NCBI GenBank assembly: GCA_028583405.1
Contig: CM053253.1
Span: 2,999,118-3,063,117, forward strand
Direction: 5' to 3'
Length of the DNA: 64,000 nt
Source of the DNA: Pogonophryne albipinna
Taxonomy: Eukaryota; Chordata; Actinopteri; Perciformes; Artedidraconidae
Part shown: piece after piece, positions 24,581-36,985 of the stretch
Layout: each line of letters opens with the position of its first letter
Numbering within the stretch: the first letter of the stretch is position 1
Made by a program: the position numbers and the translations under genes
The notes under the pieces: model-generated
Seen by the model: only the letters and a program-made list of their open reading frames with translations
Databases searched by the model: none
What the model was told of the DNA's origin: nothing

Positions 24581-25186
24581 TTTTACCTCCTAATTAATTG
24601 ATGTTCCCTTTGTCTGCACTCACAAGAAGTGAGGTGTCCTTGGTCTTGTTCAGACTTTGAATTACAATAATCAAAGCACTAAACCTTGAGCATTCTCACA
24701 AGTAAAGTCTGGGGGGCACTTTAAAACAAAAAGCTTTTAAACATTTAAATATTCCCTCTGCAGAGCCACACCTTAAACACATAACGAATCCTCCCTGAGC
24801 TGCAAAGACACAGAGCTGCCAGATGTTGTTTTTATTTGTGAAGCAGCATAATGCCCTCTGGTGCTTCATCTCTGCTATGAATCACCTACTTCTCTGTCTT
24901 TATATTCAGAAAAACATAATATACAATTAAATTGCCTTGGAGTTTAACGTCACACTGTTTTTACAATTCCAATACTTCTTAAGTAAAACCTATTTTCAGG
25001 TCAGTGTGACAGTGATGGATAAACTGCAGGCTTTGCCATTTAATGCACCAGCAATTTTACACAGGAGACATTTTGATTCGTCACAGCATGTGTAATAGAG
25101 GAAATGATCAAATGAATGATGCCTTTTGAAACACTTCGATAAAACAGAGGCATCATTAATGTTATTAGTACCGCTTCTGCTTTTAA

Positions 25187-25898
25187 AGGTCACCTATCTA
25201 TCATGCTATTTGTAGGCAATAGCATAGGTCTCAGATATATAAAAATATATTAAAAACATGTCTATGAAGTGTTTCGTTCAAAATACCAAACAGATCACCC
25301 ATTCTAGCCATTCCTCATATCCCTCTATTTCACTTCCTGTTTCAAAAGTGCTGATTTTGGGTATAAAGCTTTAAAAAAAAAAAAATTGATAAAAATAAGA
25401 AAGGAGGGGTCTGAGCTCCTGCGGGACCCGGCAGCTACTGTCTAAACTAAACACTGCCGTGATGAAACGCCATATCATGGATTATCAAGGATTATCTCTG
25501 AAACAGTTTGGAGCTCAAAGGCTTTCTCTCTTGCCGGTTATACCACAAGGTGAGTTCCTTTTTACTTCCTGCTTCTTCACACACATGCTCTCCAGTACAG
25601 GTTAGCTCTGAGTGTTAGCGATGCTAATGTAAACACCGACCATATTATGTCCAAAACAGTCAGGCATTGTTTCTGATAGCAACTTTCTGATTGGGCCGTG
25701 GGTCCACATTTCAGATATTACGTCATATCGGACGCAAATCTGGATCAGCTCCGTTGTTCCCCCGTTTTTAGAGATTTGGGTACGGAGGAAAAGAGAGAGG
25801 GTTTTATTTTCTGACGCTGCGTGAGTTCCCTGACGCACCGGGGACACATGGTTATTTATACAAGACATCAAAAAGTGCATTTTTTATGATACGTCCCC
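25187..25898. mobile_element. TTAA-flanked MITE, family 2 (full copy)
   Basis: It is flanked by TTAA at 25183-25186 and 25899-25902. The left end AGGTCACCTATCTATCATGC pairs with the right end ATGATACGTCCCCT with differences. The right ~410 bp matches 1-416. Its terminal bases resemble those of the minisatellite-bearing element, so the families are probably mobilised by the same transposase type. Confidence 0.85.
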
Positions 25899-26603
25899 TT
25901 TAAATACTACGGCGAGTGAAATGTCTGGCATCTCCAACATACATGCATGTAAATGTCAAACATTTAAATAATTAAACATGCATTCCAACATATTAAGTAA
26001 AGTTAAAGAATAAGGCTCAGAATATTATATATTTGTATTATTGTTAACAAATCCTATTGAAAAAAGAATAAAAACTCAAGTGTTCGTTCGTGTCACACTA
26101 TTTTCTGAATGTAATTTTTTTTAAACACACATATATATATATTGTTATATAGAAGAGATCGGTGGCTTTTGCTGCACAGATGAATTCATTGTTGGTTTTG
26201 GTATTTTTTGGGGGAAAAAGTGAAATAAAATATTTTATTTTACTACTGTTTTTTGTGTCAGTACTCCACCAGAAGATGTCACTGTTGTGTAAAGAGGGGA
26301 AGGATTTCAAAATAAGACTAAAATGAAAGTCTGTTTGCTGTTGCCTTTTATTAAATAACTATATATCTTATATTGCATTGTAACTTTGACTATTTCATAA
26401 AAGTTATGCAATATAATTTTTGAGCTTGTTGTTATCTGTAGTCTTTACATTACAATGTGTTTCCTCGTTATTTATGAATGAGAATATTATTTAATTCGCT
26501 TTCGTGACAGCTGCATTTTAGACATTTTAGAATGTAATAATAAATATATAAATAAAAATAATAAAAATATTTATATACATTTCTATACATATTTTCAACT
26601 TGA

Positions 26604-27222
26604 AGGTGGGGTAGGTAAGAACGGAGAAACCAGCTCGAGTGCGCTAGAATTTGAAAATACGCAGCCGAAACAAATCTGCCCCTTCCTTCAGACTTCCTCA
26701 CAGAGCCCCTCCTCCAACACACACGAACGCGCACATGACCAATGAGGGCACGAGATAAGTCTGTGCACAGATGGAAGGCTGACAGGCAGGTAGGCCATCC
26801 AGTTACTTTAGCCGGGCGGCTCAGATGATTGGTCGTGCTTTTTACAGCGCCACGGCTTCCACAGATGACATGTTTTAATGGATTTATTGTCAAAGCCATC
26901 CATCCATCCATCTTCTCCCGCTTATCCGTGGTCGGGTCGCGGAGGTAGCAGTTCCAGCAGAGAGCCCCAAACTTTTCCTTTCCCCACATCAACCAGCTCT
27001 GACTGGGGGATCCCAAGGCGCTCCCAGGCCAGAGAAGAGATATAATCCCTCCACCTGGTCCTAGGTATACCCCTCGTTCTCTTCCCAGCTGGACGTGCCT
27101 GGAACACCTCCCTAGGGAGGCGCCCAGGCAAAGCATTTAATGTATTCATTGCTATCGGGATGTTAAGAGCATTCCATGGAATATAACAACAAGTGTTTCT
27201 GAAGTGAATTACATACCTACCT
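26604..27222. mobile_element. TTAA-type MITE, family 1 (copy with nested Rex3)
   Basis: The left end AGGTGGGGTAGGTAAG is intact; the left target has decayed to TTGA and the right is TTAA (27223-27226). The right end is shortened to ACCTACCT. A Rex3 fragment is nested at 26897-27128. Sequence 25905-26600 shows no gene. Confidence 0.85.
26897..27128 (-). mobile_element. Rex3 3' fragment nested in a MITE
   Basis: The plus strand begins with (CATC)n, the complement of the GATG tail, and then encodes on the minus strand PGRLPREVFQARPAGKR, RTRWRDYISSLAWERLG and related text. The direct repeat CAAAGC flanks it (26891-26896, 27129-27134). It is 5'-truncated to about 230 bp. Confidence 0.88.
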
Positions 27223-27490
27223 TTAAGTAAAAGAAGATAAATAAATACAAATATAGGCCTATATACATTTATTTAATTCATAAATATATTTTTGCATAAA
27301 AATGTCAAATAAAATAAAAAATATATATTAAAAAAAATAAGAAGTTAAAGTAAGTATTTGAAGAAAATAATTTTTTTTATAAAAATATATAAAGTAAAAC
27401 AGAATTAAAAAAAATAATATAAACCCAAGAAGTTACATTTAAAAAATGTGCACCGTGTACAACAATATTTAAAATAAATGAAACAATATG

Positions 27491-28332
27491 TGACCTGCTC
27501 TATCGAAATCAGTCGCATTGACCCGAAGACACATTTTGAGTTGTATACACTGCTGGAAAGAGGAGATTCCTAGCTTTCTAATGATATCAGGATTGTTGTT
27601 GTACTCCAAATATTAAGCGAAATATGTCACATTATATAATGACTGTTACAGAGTCATCATTTTGAGAAAAAAGGCCTTCAAAGTTTCCTCTTCTCTGGAA
27701 TCCATCGATCTGATTGGTTATTAGCAAATGATCAAAATACTACGGAGGGAAGATATTTTCGTTTGGATTACTGGTCTGGGGGAAGCTCGCGAGTGTGTGT
27801 GTGTGTTTGTGTATTTTTGCGTTTGTGTGTATTGTGTTTGTTTCCCGGGGGAAACCCTCACGAGAAACACCGGCTGTTGTTATGCCTGCTGTGACGTCAA
27901 GTTACTCCGTTCTCCGCTTGTAATTATGCCGAAGCTTCAAAGTTGTATTTATCATCTGAATTTGACGAAACAAGTTTAATATTTTGAAAGCCAAGACTTT
28001 GTTTATTTTAAATCAGATGAAAACAAACTGTAACGGACGTGTTATCTATGATTACTATACTCTTACATTCATAATTTCAGCCGGAGGGAGGGGGCGCTGA
28101 GGAACAGCAGATTGCGAGTGAGAGGTGCCTGTCTTCGTCCCTTTACAAGCTTCACAAATGTATTTATCGTGTGATTTTGGAAATAAAAGTTTCATATTCT
28201 GAAAGCCAAGACTTTGTTTGTTTAAAATCAAACAAAACACACAAACCCCGAAAAAATAGTTTTTTACGCAAATCCACGTTTATTGTGAAATGAGCCGTTG
28301 CGACTTCCGACTGAATTCGATAGAGCGGGTCA
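27491..28332. mobile_element. Terminal-inverted-repeat element of unknown family
   Basis: The left end TGACCTGCTCTATCGAA pairs with the right end as TGACCCGCTCTATCGAA on the other strand; similarity continues through TCAGTCG, about 24 bp with two mismatches. Inside, a block GAAAGCCAAGACTTTGTTT is repeated at about 27985 and 28200. No transposase was found. Target duplication is ambiguous. Confidence 0.7.
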
Positions 28333-28664
28333 AATATTAACAGTGTATTTGATAAGACACACCTGTCTCTGTGTTCAGGATGCAGTGCATTTCTTCATAT
28401 CTACAAGCGTTTGACCTGAAAATAAATAAATTGGCAATGCACTGTGTCCCCTCCTTCCCTCCTCCCTCCCTCCCTCCTCCTCTCCTCCTCCCCTCTCAAG
28501 GTGACTCCTCCATCTGCACCCCCTACTCGTGCCAGCGCCTCCCCCCCTCTGCAGCACCGATCCTGGGCTGCGATCCCTCTCTTCTCCCCTCTTCTGTCAC
28601 CATCTCACCTCCATGTTGCCTTAGTGTTCCTGCAGCTATTCACATCAAACACACCTCTGTGCTG

Positions 28665-28787
<123 letters not shown>

Positions 28788-29261
28788 ATCAAAGAGGCTA
28801 TTTCTACTCTTATTATTATGGAAAATAACGTCTGAATATTGTTTACCTATTTCCATACTAGTTTTTTTATCCCATTCATCTTTTCGTCCTGCGGAGTCGA
28901 GGCAGTGTCTCTGGCTGCACAGCATCCACATTTTAATTAGCCTCTTCTTCACCCCGCCTTGTGTCGTTTAAGTGGAGAGATAGAGGAGGAGGGGGGAGGG
29001 AAATAAAGAGGAGATTGAGGAGAGAATATATACTCAAGAACATGTGAGAAGGGTGGGGTGGGATGTGGCCTGTTTTGGGTGAAGGGGGAGGAGAGAGGAC
29101 AACGTGAGGGGGAGAGACGAGTCCAATCTGTCGACAAGTGGTACAAAAACTCAACAGCTGAAATACACTGTGTATATTCAATTAAAAATGATAGGCTATT
29201 TTTTAGATTAATGTTATTGAAATATGAAGTACATTACATGTCACTTGTTGGATGCTTTTAT

Positions 29262-29313
29262 CATGTCGTTGTGTCCCTGGGCGAAGTGCCTTGCCCAGGG
29301 ACACAACGACATG
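29262..29313. repeat. Perfect 21-bp hairpin, SINE-derived
   Basis: Arm CATGTCGTTGTGTCCCTGGGC (29262-29282, 21 nt), a 10-nt spacer, and its exact complement at 29293-29313. Each arm carries the GTTGTGTCC..GGGC word seen in the SINE at 40270 and 40450, so it looks like two SINE pieces head to head. The surroundings (29220-29380) resemble SINE sequence. Confidence 0.85.
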
Positions 29314-29501
29314 TTGACTGCAGCGGGCATTGAACCTGAATCTCAACACACTAGTCCAATGAGCCACAGCCTCCTACAAGTACAAGTCAGCACATACATT
29401 CTTCAAACATGTAACTTTATTTTGAAAGTGGGGACATCCGACTTTTCACAAAGCTTTGAGACATTGGTTCTTTTGTAATCCTCCATTCGATTTTCGATCT
29501 C

Positions 29502-29572
29502 TGGTTTCAGACAGAGGGTGAAAAGAGGTGCTGCAGCAGGCATGAGCAAAAGAAAGAGCTTTTTGAACATTG
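29502..29572. repeat. Fragment of the minisatellite-bearing element head
   Basis: CTCTGGTTTCAGACAGAGGG through AAGAGCTTTTTGAACATT matches 2499-2578 and 32898-32975, but no 57-bp units follow. The flanking 29580-30250 is C/T- then G/A-rich low complexity with no recognised gene. 30250-31720 also holds nothing I can assign. Confidence 0.75.
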
Positions 29573-31724
29573 TGTGAAATACATAAATATATATATGTTT
29601 GGGGGGGTTTCTACCACATCTGCACCTTTCTGCTCTCTCTCTCTGACCTCGTCACTCTGCCATGTTCGACACTTTGCAGCCTGTCACCATGTGAGTGTTG
29701 CTTCCTGGTGGAGATGGCGTCTGCACACTGACACGGACAAGCTTTCTGTTTACCCAACATGCACTGCAACACACACAGGGGTTATGGCTGTCGCTCCTGC
29801 CATCACTCAGCTGTCTGGTGAAGGGTTGAGCCACTACAACGCAATTACACATTCATTTCACCCTCAGAGCCAGAGAGAGGCTCCCCTCCCCCCTCCATCT
29901 CTCCCTCTGATTCCTCCCTTTCACCCCCAGCTCCCTCTCCCATTTCACCCCTCTTTCACACTCCTTTCCCCCCACATCAGAACCAGAGAAATACCCAAAG
30001 GACGGAGGAAGAGTGGGGAGGTAAAGGGTGGAAAACAGCGTGAAATAGAGGGAGATGGAGGTGAGGTTTACTTGGGTGGGAGGGGGGGGGAGTGGAGAGA
30101 AAGTGGATAATAATGGTATATTGATTTGGAGCTGGGGGCGGATACGTGGGAGTGAGTGGGAGGAGGGGGGGACGGGACGCAGACGTCTTAAAACACCTGG
30201 CGGATAACTTCTGTGTATTCTCACACTGACGGAGAGAGGCAGCAGGTCTCTGAGCAGGGCTTAGATGTTGGCACAAAAAAACACAGATTTAAAAAACCAA
30301 CTCAAAAAGTGACGTCCCGAATATACTATTGTTTTGTTTGTAACCGTGTTATTTAAATTAAATATAGAGATATAAATGTTAATAATGCAACATTTTGCTG
30401 GGGTGTGGTGGGAATAGTTGTGTTGATAACAGATATAATATTTATTTTACTCCTATTATCAAATGTTTCTGGCTGGATCGTTTTGATGATAACGGTTGTA
30501 TTCCAGAGAATATAATACACATATGACATGTTTTTATTGGCTTATGTTAGTAATTGTTGATTTCTTTTGTGAGTTTTTTTTGTTATTCTGGTTGCCACAT
30601 ATCCATATAATGTTTTAATTACATTTGTATCTTTTATGCTGCTTTCACACAACAGATGTTATGTATTTGTTTTCTAATCAACAACATCTCTAGAGAACCT
30701 TGCAAAATGTCATTGTGTGAAATGACGATAAAGACCATTTTGATTCTTTTTGCTCTTTTTATACTTTGTACTTTTCTAATAACTGACTCTCTCTCCCTGC
30801 AGTTACATTTTAAGCGTTTATTGGACAAAAAAACAGACAAAAACACAAAATCTGATACAGCAGTATACAGTATTATACCATGATACCATTGTCATTCTTA
30901 GGCTACATCCTGTCCAAATGTCAACATCGAATTGGAGCACTTGCATCTAAAGTGCAATTGGAAAATAATTGTAATGTGTTTTTACGACAGAAACCTGATA
31001 TCTCTAGAGCTCTGAGCAGAATGATGTGAAACCTTCTGGGTGGAAAAGCAGCGTTTAGACAGCGGACGGCCATTGGGGATGACATTATGTGAGATCACTG
31101 ATGGGGGGGGGGAGTGGATTTAATGGGATTTGGTACGTTTTCCCAGTATAATGAATCAAGGTGTGTGTGTGCGTGTGTGTCCACCCATGCACTTGTCCTT
31201 GTGAAAGATCATTAAATACATTGCTGGGTGAATTAAATCGTCTTTATTGATCCAGAGGAAAACATGTGTGGGAATAATACCACAGACACCGGATTTATAA
31301 TTAAAATCTGGTTTGAATGCATTCATTTAATTAATTCAATTAGCTCTCACTTTGACTTTATGAATCAAAATGGCTGCTTCAGTTTCATTAAAACCTGAAA
31401 GCAGTTTAACATTACATTACATTAGAAACTTGCTCTGGTGTATTGGTGCGTAGGCAAGACATATAAATACAGAATGTACTTTCTGGGTCTGAAAAATAAA
31501 TGAAATGAATTCATGCCTTGAGCCTGCAATCTCTCTAATGACCAACAGGGGGCAGCTTAGAAGTCTAGGAGAAAATGTCCCTACTTCTCATTTGATGTTT
31601 TACCTCAGTAAACACTTTTCTCATACAGTTACTGTTTTAATCTTTAGTTTCAAGTCAACACTATTCTAGATCCCTTTTCTTTTTTTACTGACCATGACAG
31701 TAGTGGCAAAAATGCCAAGCTTAA

Positions 31725-32060
31725 AGGTGGGGTAGGTAATTTTGGAGAAACCAGCTCGAGTGCGCTAGAATTTGAAAATACACAGCCCCTCCTCCAACAC
31801 ACACGAACGCGCACATGACCAATGAGGGCACGAGATAAGTTTGTGCACAGATGGAAAGCTGACAGGCAGGTAGGCCATCCAGTTACTTTAGCCGGCTCAG
31901 ATGATTGGTTGTGCTTTTTACAGAGCCACGGCTTCCACAGATGACTTTTTTTTTAATGGATTTTTTGTCAAAGCACTTAAGAGCTTATGTTAAGAGCATT
32001 CCATGGAATATAACAACAAGTGTATCTCGAGACGGCTTCTCAAAATTACCTACCCCACCT
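31725..32060. mobile_element. TTAA-flanked MITE, family 1 (copy B)
   Basis: Intact TTAA at 31721-31724 and 32061-32064. The ends are AGGTGGGGTAGGTAATTTT and AAAATTACCTACCCCACCT. It is the shortest and cleanest copy. Sequence 32065-32690 contains no recognised feature. Confidence 0.93.
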
Positions 32061-32699
32061 TTAAGGCCTCAGAGGTAGTCAACATATTAAAGTGTGACAT
32101 CAAGAAGAGTACATCTTGTATGTAGTCTTTAAAGCAGACTGAGGTGGGGGGTGGAGTAATATGTAGCAGATGAGGACTCTATACAGTGGTCTCTACAGCA
32201 CTCAAATGAAACCCCTCTCTAAGCCTTCCTCCTCCCCTAAGGTATGGCAGTAATCACTTTTCCCTTTGGAAGATTGAAAAACCGCCCACTGCACTTTGTG
32301 TTGTGTTTCCCTTTGTTTCTCAACCTGCTGCTTCCCTTCTCCTCCTCATCCCAGATTTCTCTCCTGCTCTTCCTTACCTTCACTGTTTTCTGCTACTGTC
32401 TCTGCAATTTGCTCCTATGTCGTACTTTTCTCTGGAGCTGGGTTCTTACCAAGGTTGTCAGAAGCACTTTACCACTGGGAAAAAAAAACACGAACACATA
32501 CTAACATCTGGCTTTTGTCTTTAATTCGAAAGGTTATAATTGGCATTTGTTCCGAGACAAATGACTCTAGTTACACAGATTAATTGGCTGCAGCTCAGTT
32601 TGGCACTGATGGGAACATGTGACCAGGGATTACTGCCTCTTTTCCACTGTGGTGCTATGACAAACATTTAGGTAAATAAATATGATATCAACAGAGATT

Positions 32700-35600
32700 T
32701 TGACAACAATGCCTGAAACGCTTCCATTGGAGTCCTTTGTTTACTTCCAGAACATGGTGACACCACTATCTAACACTCACGCTCCTATTGGTTAGTGCTG
32801 CAACACATTGTACGTGATAGGCTAAGGGGCGGGACATCTCTAAGCGGTTGACCAATCACAACAGAGCCGGCCCGCTAACCAATCAGAGCAGACTGGGCTC
32901 TGGTTTCTGACAGAGGGTGAAAAGAGGTGCTGCAGTACAGACAGTATGAGAGAAATAAAGAGCTTTGTGAACATTAAAGCATGGAGACACGTAGAGACAC
33001 TACATACTGATATACACCTGAACATCAGCAGGAGAGGACTCTTTAAAGTAGAGACACTACATACTGATATACACCTGAACATCAGCAGGAGAGGACTCTT
33101 TAAAGTAGAGACACTACATACTGATATACACCTGAACATCAGCAGGAGAGGACTCTTTAAAGTAGAGACACTACATACTGATATACACCTGAACATCAGC
33201 AGGAGAGGACTCTTTAAAGTAGAGACACGACATACTGATATACACCTGAACATCAGCAGGAGAGGACTCTTTAAAGTAGAGACACTACATACTGATATAC
33301 ACCTGAACATCAGCAGGATAGGACTCTTTAAAGTAGAGACACTACCTACTGATATACACCTGAACATCAGCAGGAGAGGACTCTTTAAAGTAGAGACACT
33401 ACATACTGATATACACCTGAACATCAGCAGGAGAGGACTCTTTAAAGTAGAGACACTACATACTGATATACACCTGAACATCAGCAGGAGAGGACTCTTT
33501 AAAGTAGAGACACTACATACTGATATACACCTGAACATCAGCAGGAGAGGACTCTTTAAAGTAGAGACACGACATACTGATATACACCTGAACATCAGCA
33601 GGAGAGGACTCTTTAAAGTAGAGACACTACATACTGATATACACCTGAACATCAGCAGGATAGGACTCTTTAAAGTAGAGACACTACATACTGATATACA
33701 CCTGAACATCAGCAGGAGAGGACTCTTTAAAGTAGAGACACTATACTGATATACACCTGAACATCAGCAGGAGAGGACTCTTTAAAGTAGAGACACTACA
33801 TACTGATATACACCTGAATATCAGCAGGAGAGGACTCTTTAAAGTAGAGACACTACATACTGATATACACCTGAACATCAGCAGGATAGGACTCTTTAAA
33901 GTAGAGACACTACATACTGATATACACCTGAACATCAGCAGGAGAGGACTCTTTAAAGTAGAGACACTACATACTGATATACACCTGAATATCAGCAGGA
34001 GAGGACTCTTTAAAGTAGAGACACTACATACTGATATACACCTGAACATCAGCAGGATAGGACTCTTTAAAGTAGAGACACTACATACTGATATACACCT
34101 GAACATCAGCAGGAGAGGACTCTTTAAAGTAGAGACACTACATACTGATATACACCTGAACATCAGCAGGATAGGACTCTTTAAAGTAGAGACACTACAT
34201 ACCGATATACACCTGAACATCAGCAGGAGAGGACTCTTTAAAGTAGAGACACTATACTGATATACACCTGAACATCAGCAGGAGAGGACTCTTTAAAGTA
34301 GAGACACTACATACTGATATACACCTGAATATCAGCAGGAGAGGACTCTTTAAAGTAGAGACACTACATACTGATATACACCTGAACATCAGCAGGAGAG
34401 GACACTTTAAAGTAGATACACTATACTGATATACACCTGAACATCAGCAGGAGAGGACTCTTTAAAGTAGAGACACTACATACTGATATACACCTGAACA
34501 TCAGCAGGAGAGGACTCTTTAAAGTAGAGACACTACATACTGATATACACCTGAACATCAGCAGGAGAGGACTCTTTAAAGTAGAGACACTACATACTGA
34601 TATACACCTGAACATCAGCAGGAGAGGACTCTTTAAAGTAGAGACACTACATACTGATATACACCTGAACATCAGCAGGAGAGGACTCTTTAAAGTAGAG
34701 ACACTACATACTGATATACACCTGAACATCAGCAGGAGAGGACTCTTTAAAGTAGAGACACTACATACTGATATACACCTGAACATCAGCAGGAGAGGAC
34801 TCTTTAAAGTAGAGACACTACATACTGATATACACCTGAACATCAGCAGGAGAGGACTCTTTAAAGTAGAGACACTACATACTGATATACACCTGAACAT
34901 CAGCAGGAGAGGACTCTTTAAAGTAGAGACACTATACTGATATACACCTGAACATCAGCAGGAGAGGACTCTTTAAAGTAGAGACACTACATACTGATAT
35001 ACACCTGAACATCAGCAGGAGAGGACTCTTTAAAGTAGAGACACTACATACTGATATACACCTGAACATCAGCAGGAGAGGACTCTTTAAAGTAGAGACA
35101 CTACATACTGATATACACCTGAACATCAGCAGGAGAGGACTCTTTAAAGTAGAGACACTACATACTGATATACACCTGAATATCAGCAGGAGAGGACTCT
35201 TTAAAGTAGAGACACTACATACTGATATACACCTGAACATCAGCAGGATAGGACTCTTTAAAGTAGAGACACTACATACTGATATACACCTGAACATCAA
35301 CAGGAGAGGACTCTTTAAAGTAGAGACACTACATACTGATATACACCTGAATATCAGCAGGAGAGGACTCTTTAAAGTAGAGACACTACATACTGATATA
35401 CACCTGAACATCAGCAGGATAGGACTCTTTAAAGTAGAGACACTACATACTGATATACACCTGAACATCAGCAGGAGAGGACTCTTTAAAGTAGAGACAC
35501 TATACTGATATACACCTGAACATCAGCAGGAGAGGACTCTTTAAAGTAGAGACACCACATACTGATATACACCTGAATATCAGCAGGAGAGGACTCTTTA

Positions 35601-36520
35601 AAGTAGAGACACTACATACTGATATACACCTGAACATCAGCAGGATAGGACTCTTTAAAGTAGAGACACTACATACTGATATACACCTGAACATCAGCAG
35701 GAGAGGACTCTTTAAAGTAGAGACACTATACTGATATACACCTGAACATCAGCAGGAGAGGACTCTTTAAAGTAGAGACACTACATACTGATATACACCT
35801 GAACATCAGCAGGAGAGGACTCTTTAAAGTAGAGACACTACATACTGATATACACCTGAACATCAGCAGGAGAGGACTCTTTAAAGTAGAGACACTACAT
35901 ACTGATATACACCTGAACATCAGCAGGAGAGGACTCTTTAAAGTAGAGACACTACATACTGATATACACCTGAACATCAGCAGGATAGGACTCTTTAAAG
36001 TAGAGACACTACATACTGATATACACCTGAACATCAGCAGGAGAGGACTCTTTAAAGTAGAGACACTATACTGATATACACCTGAACATCAGCAGGAGAG
36101 GACTCTTTAAAGTAGAGACACTACATACTGATATACACCTGAATATCAGCAGGAGAGGACTCTTTAAAGTAGAGACACTACATACTGATATACACCTGAA
36201 CATCAGCAGGAGAGGACTCTTTAAAGTAGAGACACTATACTGATATACACCTGAACATCAGCAGGAGAGGACTCTTTAAAGTAGAGACACTACATACTGA
36301 TATACACCTGAACATCAGCAGGAGAGGACTCTTTAAAGTAGAGACACTACATACTGATATACACCTGAACATCAGCAGGAGAGGACTCTTTAAAGTAGAG
36401 ACACTACATACTGATATACACCTGAACATCAGCAGGAGAGGACTCTTTAAAGTAGAGACACTACATACTGATATACACCTGAACATCAGCAGGAGAGGAC
36501 TCTTTAAAGGAGAGACACTC
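32700..36520. mobile_element. Second minisatellite-bearing element (boundaries approximate)
   Basis: The unique head (about 32700-32998) includes CAACACATTGTACGTGATAG, ACCAATCACAACAGAGCCGG and GTGAAAAGAGGTGCTGCAG, matching 2400-2590. The left inverted repeat is not evident and the right end is cut off just after the array, so this copy is probably truncated or rearranged. Confidence 0.75.
32998..36517. repeat. 57-bp minisatellite, about 62 copies with 55-bp variants
   Basis: The unit is the same as at 2598-4165. Variants are GATAGGAC, GAATATCAG and a 2-bp deletion (CACTATACTG instead of CACTACATACTG). The 2-bp-deleted units begin near 33739, 34250, 34419, 34930, 35498, 35724, 36064 and 36233, so spacings are 9, 3, 9, 10, 4, 6 and 3 units. 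Each deletion breaks the frame and chops the array into separate false ORFs. Confidence 0.97.
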
Positions 36521-36554
36521 AACCCTGTCTCCTAAAAGTTACGTTCCCACAGAA

Positions 36555-36730
36555 CTAAACTGCATTCTCAATTACGTTTAGCAAGAAACGTATTTTCTCC
36601 CACGTTACGTTCGTTATAAACGTATCTCAAATACGTTTATTTTCTACATATCTTCTAGAAGCATATTTTCTCCCACGTTACGTTTCTTATGAACGTATCT
36701 TAAATACGTTTATTTTCTACATATCTTTGC
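36555..36730. repeat. Direct duplication of a 70-75-bp ACGT-rich unit
   Basis: Two tandem copies share CGTATTTTCTCCCACGTTACG, about TATAAACGTATCTCAAATACG, and TTTATTTTCTACATATCT. It is rich in ACGT words and unlike the adjoining minisatellite. Confidence 0.85.
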
Positions 36731-36794
36731 CATTTATTGTCTTGCTTATAATAATGATAATAGTCATTTATAAATATAATTTTAGAGCACACAT

Positions 36795-36985
36795 TTGAAA
36801 TCAGTAGGCGAGGCTGTAATTTCGCCAGCTGTTACTCTCATGAGCGAGACAGAAAATAATAGTTTTAACATGCCAAAAAGCTGCTGTGTCGTTTATTGCA
36901 CCTCAAACATTAAAACAAATCCAGTTACGTGTTTCTGTACTTCCTCTCAGAAGAAAGGACAGTAACAGAAGATCTCTGTGACGCC
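36795..36985 (+). pseudogene. THAP-domain remnant (left arm of inverted pair)
   Basis: The sequence encodes MPKSCCVVYCTSNIKTNP and then shifts frame through a 2-bp deletion relative to the copy at 39600-39798 on the other strand. The Cys spacing resembles the start of THAP domains, as found in host THAP proteins and in P-element/Kolobok-type transposases. No downstream transposase was found. Confidence 0.6.

Noticed and set aside
32244..32583. Hydrophobic ORFs resembling a membrane peptide
   Set aside because: Short, overlapping in three frames, C/T-rich, no splice context or recognised family.
32998..36517. CRISPR-like regular repeats
   Set aside because: Units are contiguous with no unique spacers, and the genome is eukaryotic.
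32840..36522. Series of repeat ORFs on both strands
   Set aside because: Same minisatellite; boundaries coincide with 2-bp-deleted units, not with start or stop sites of a gene.
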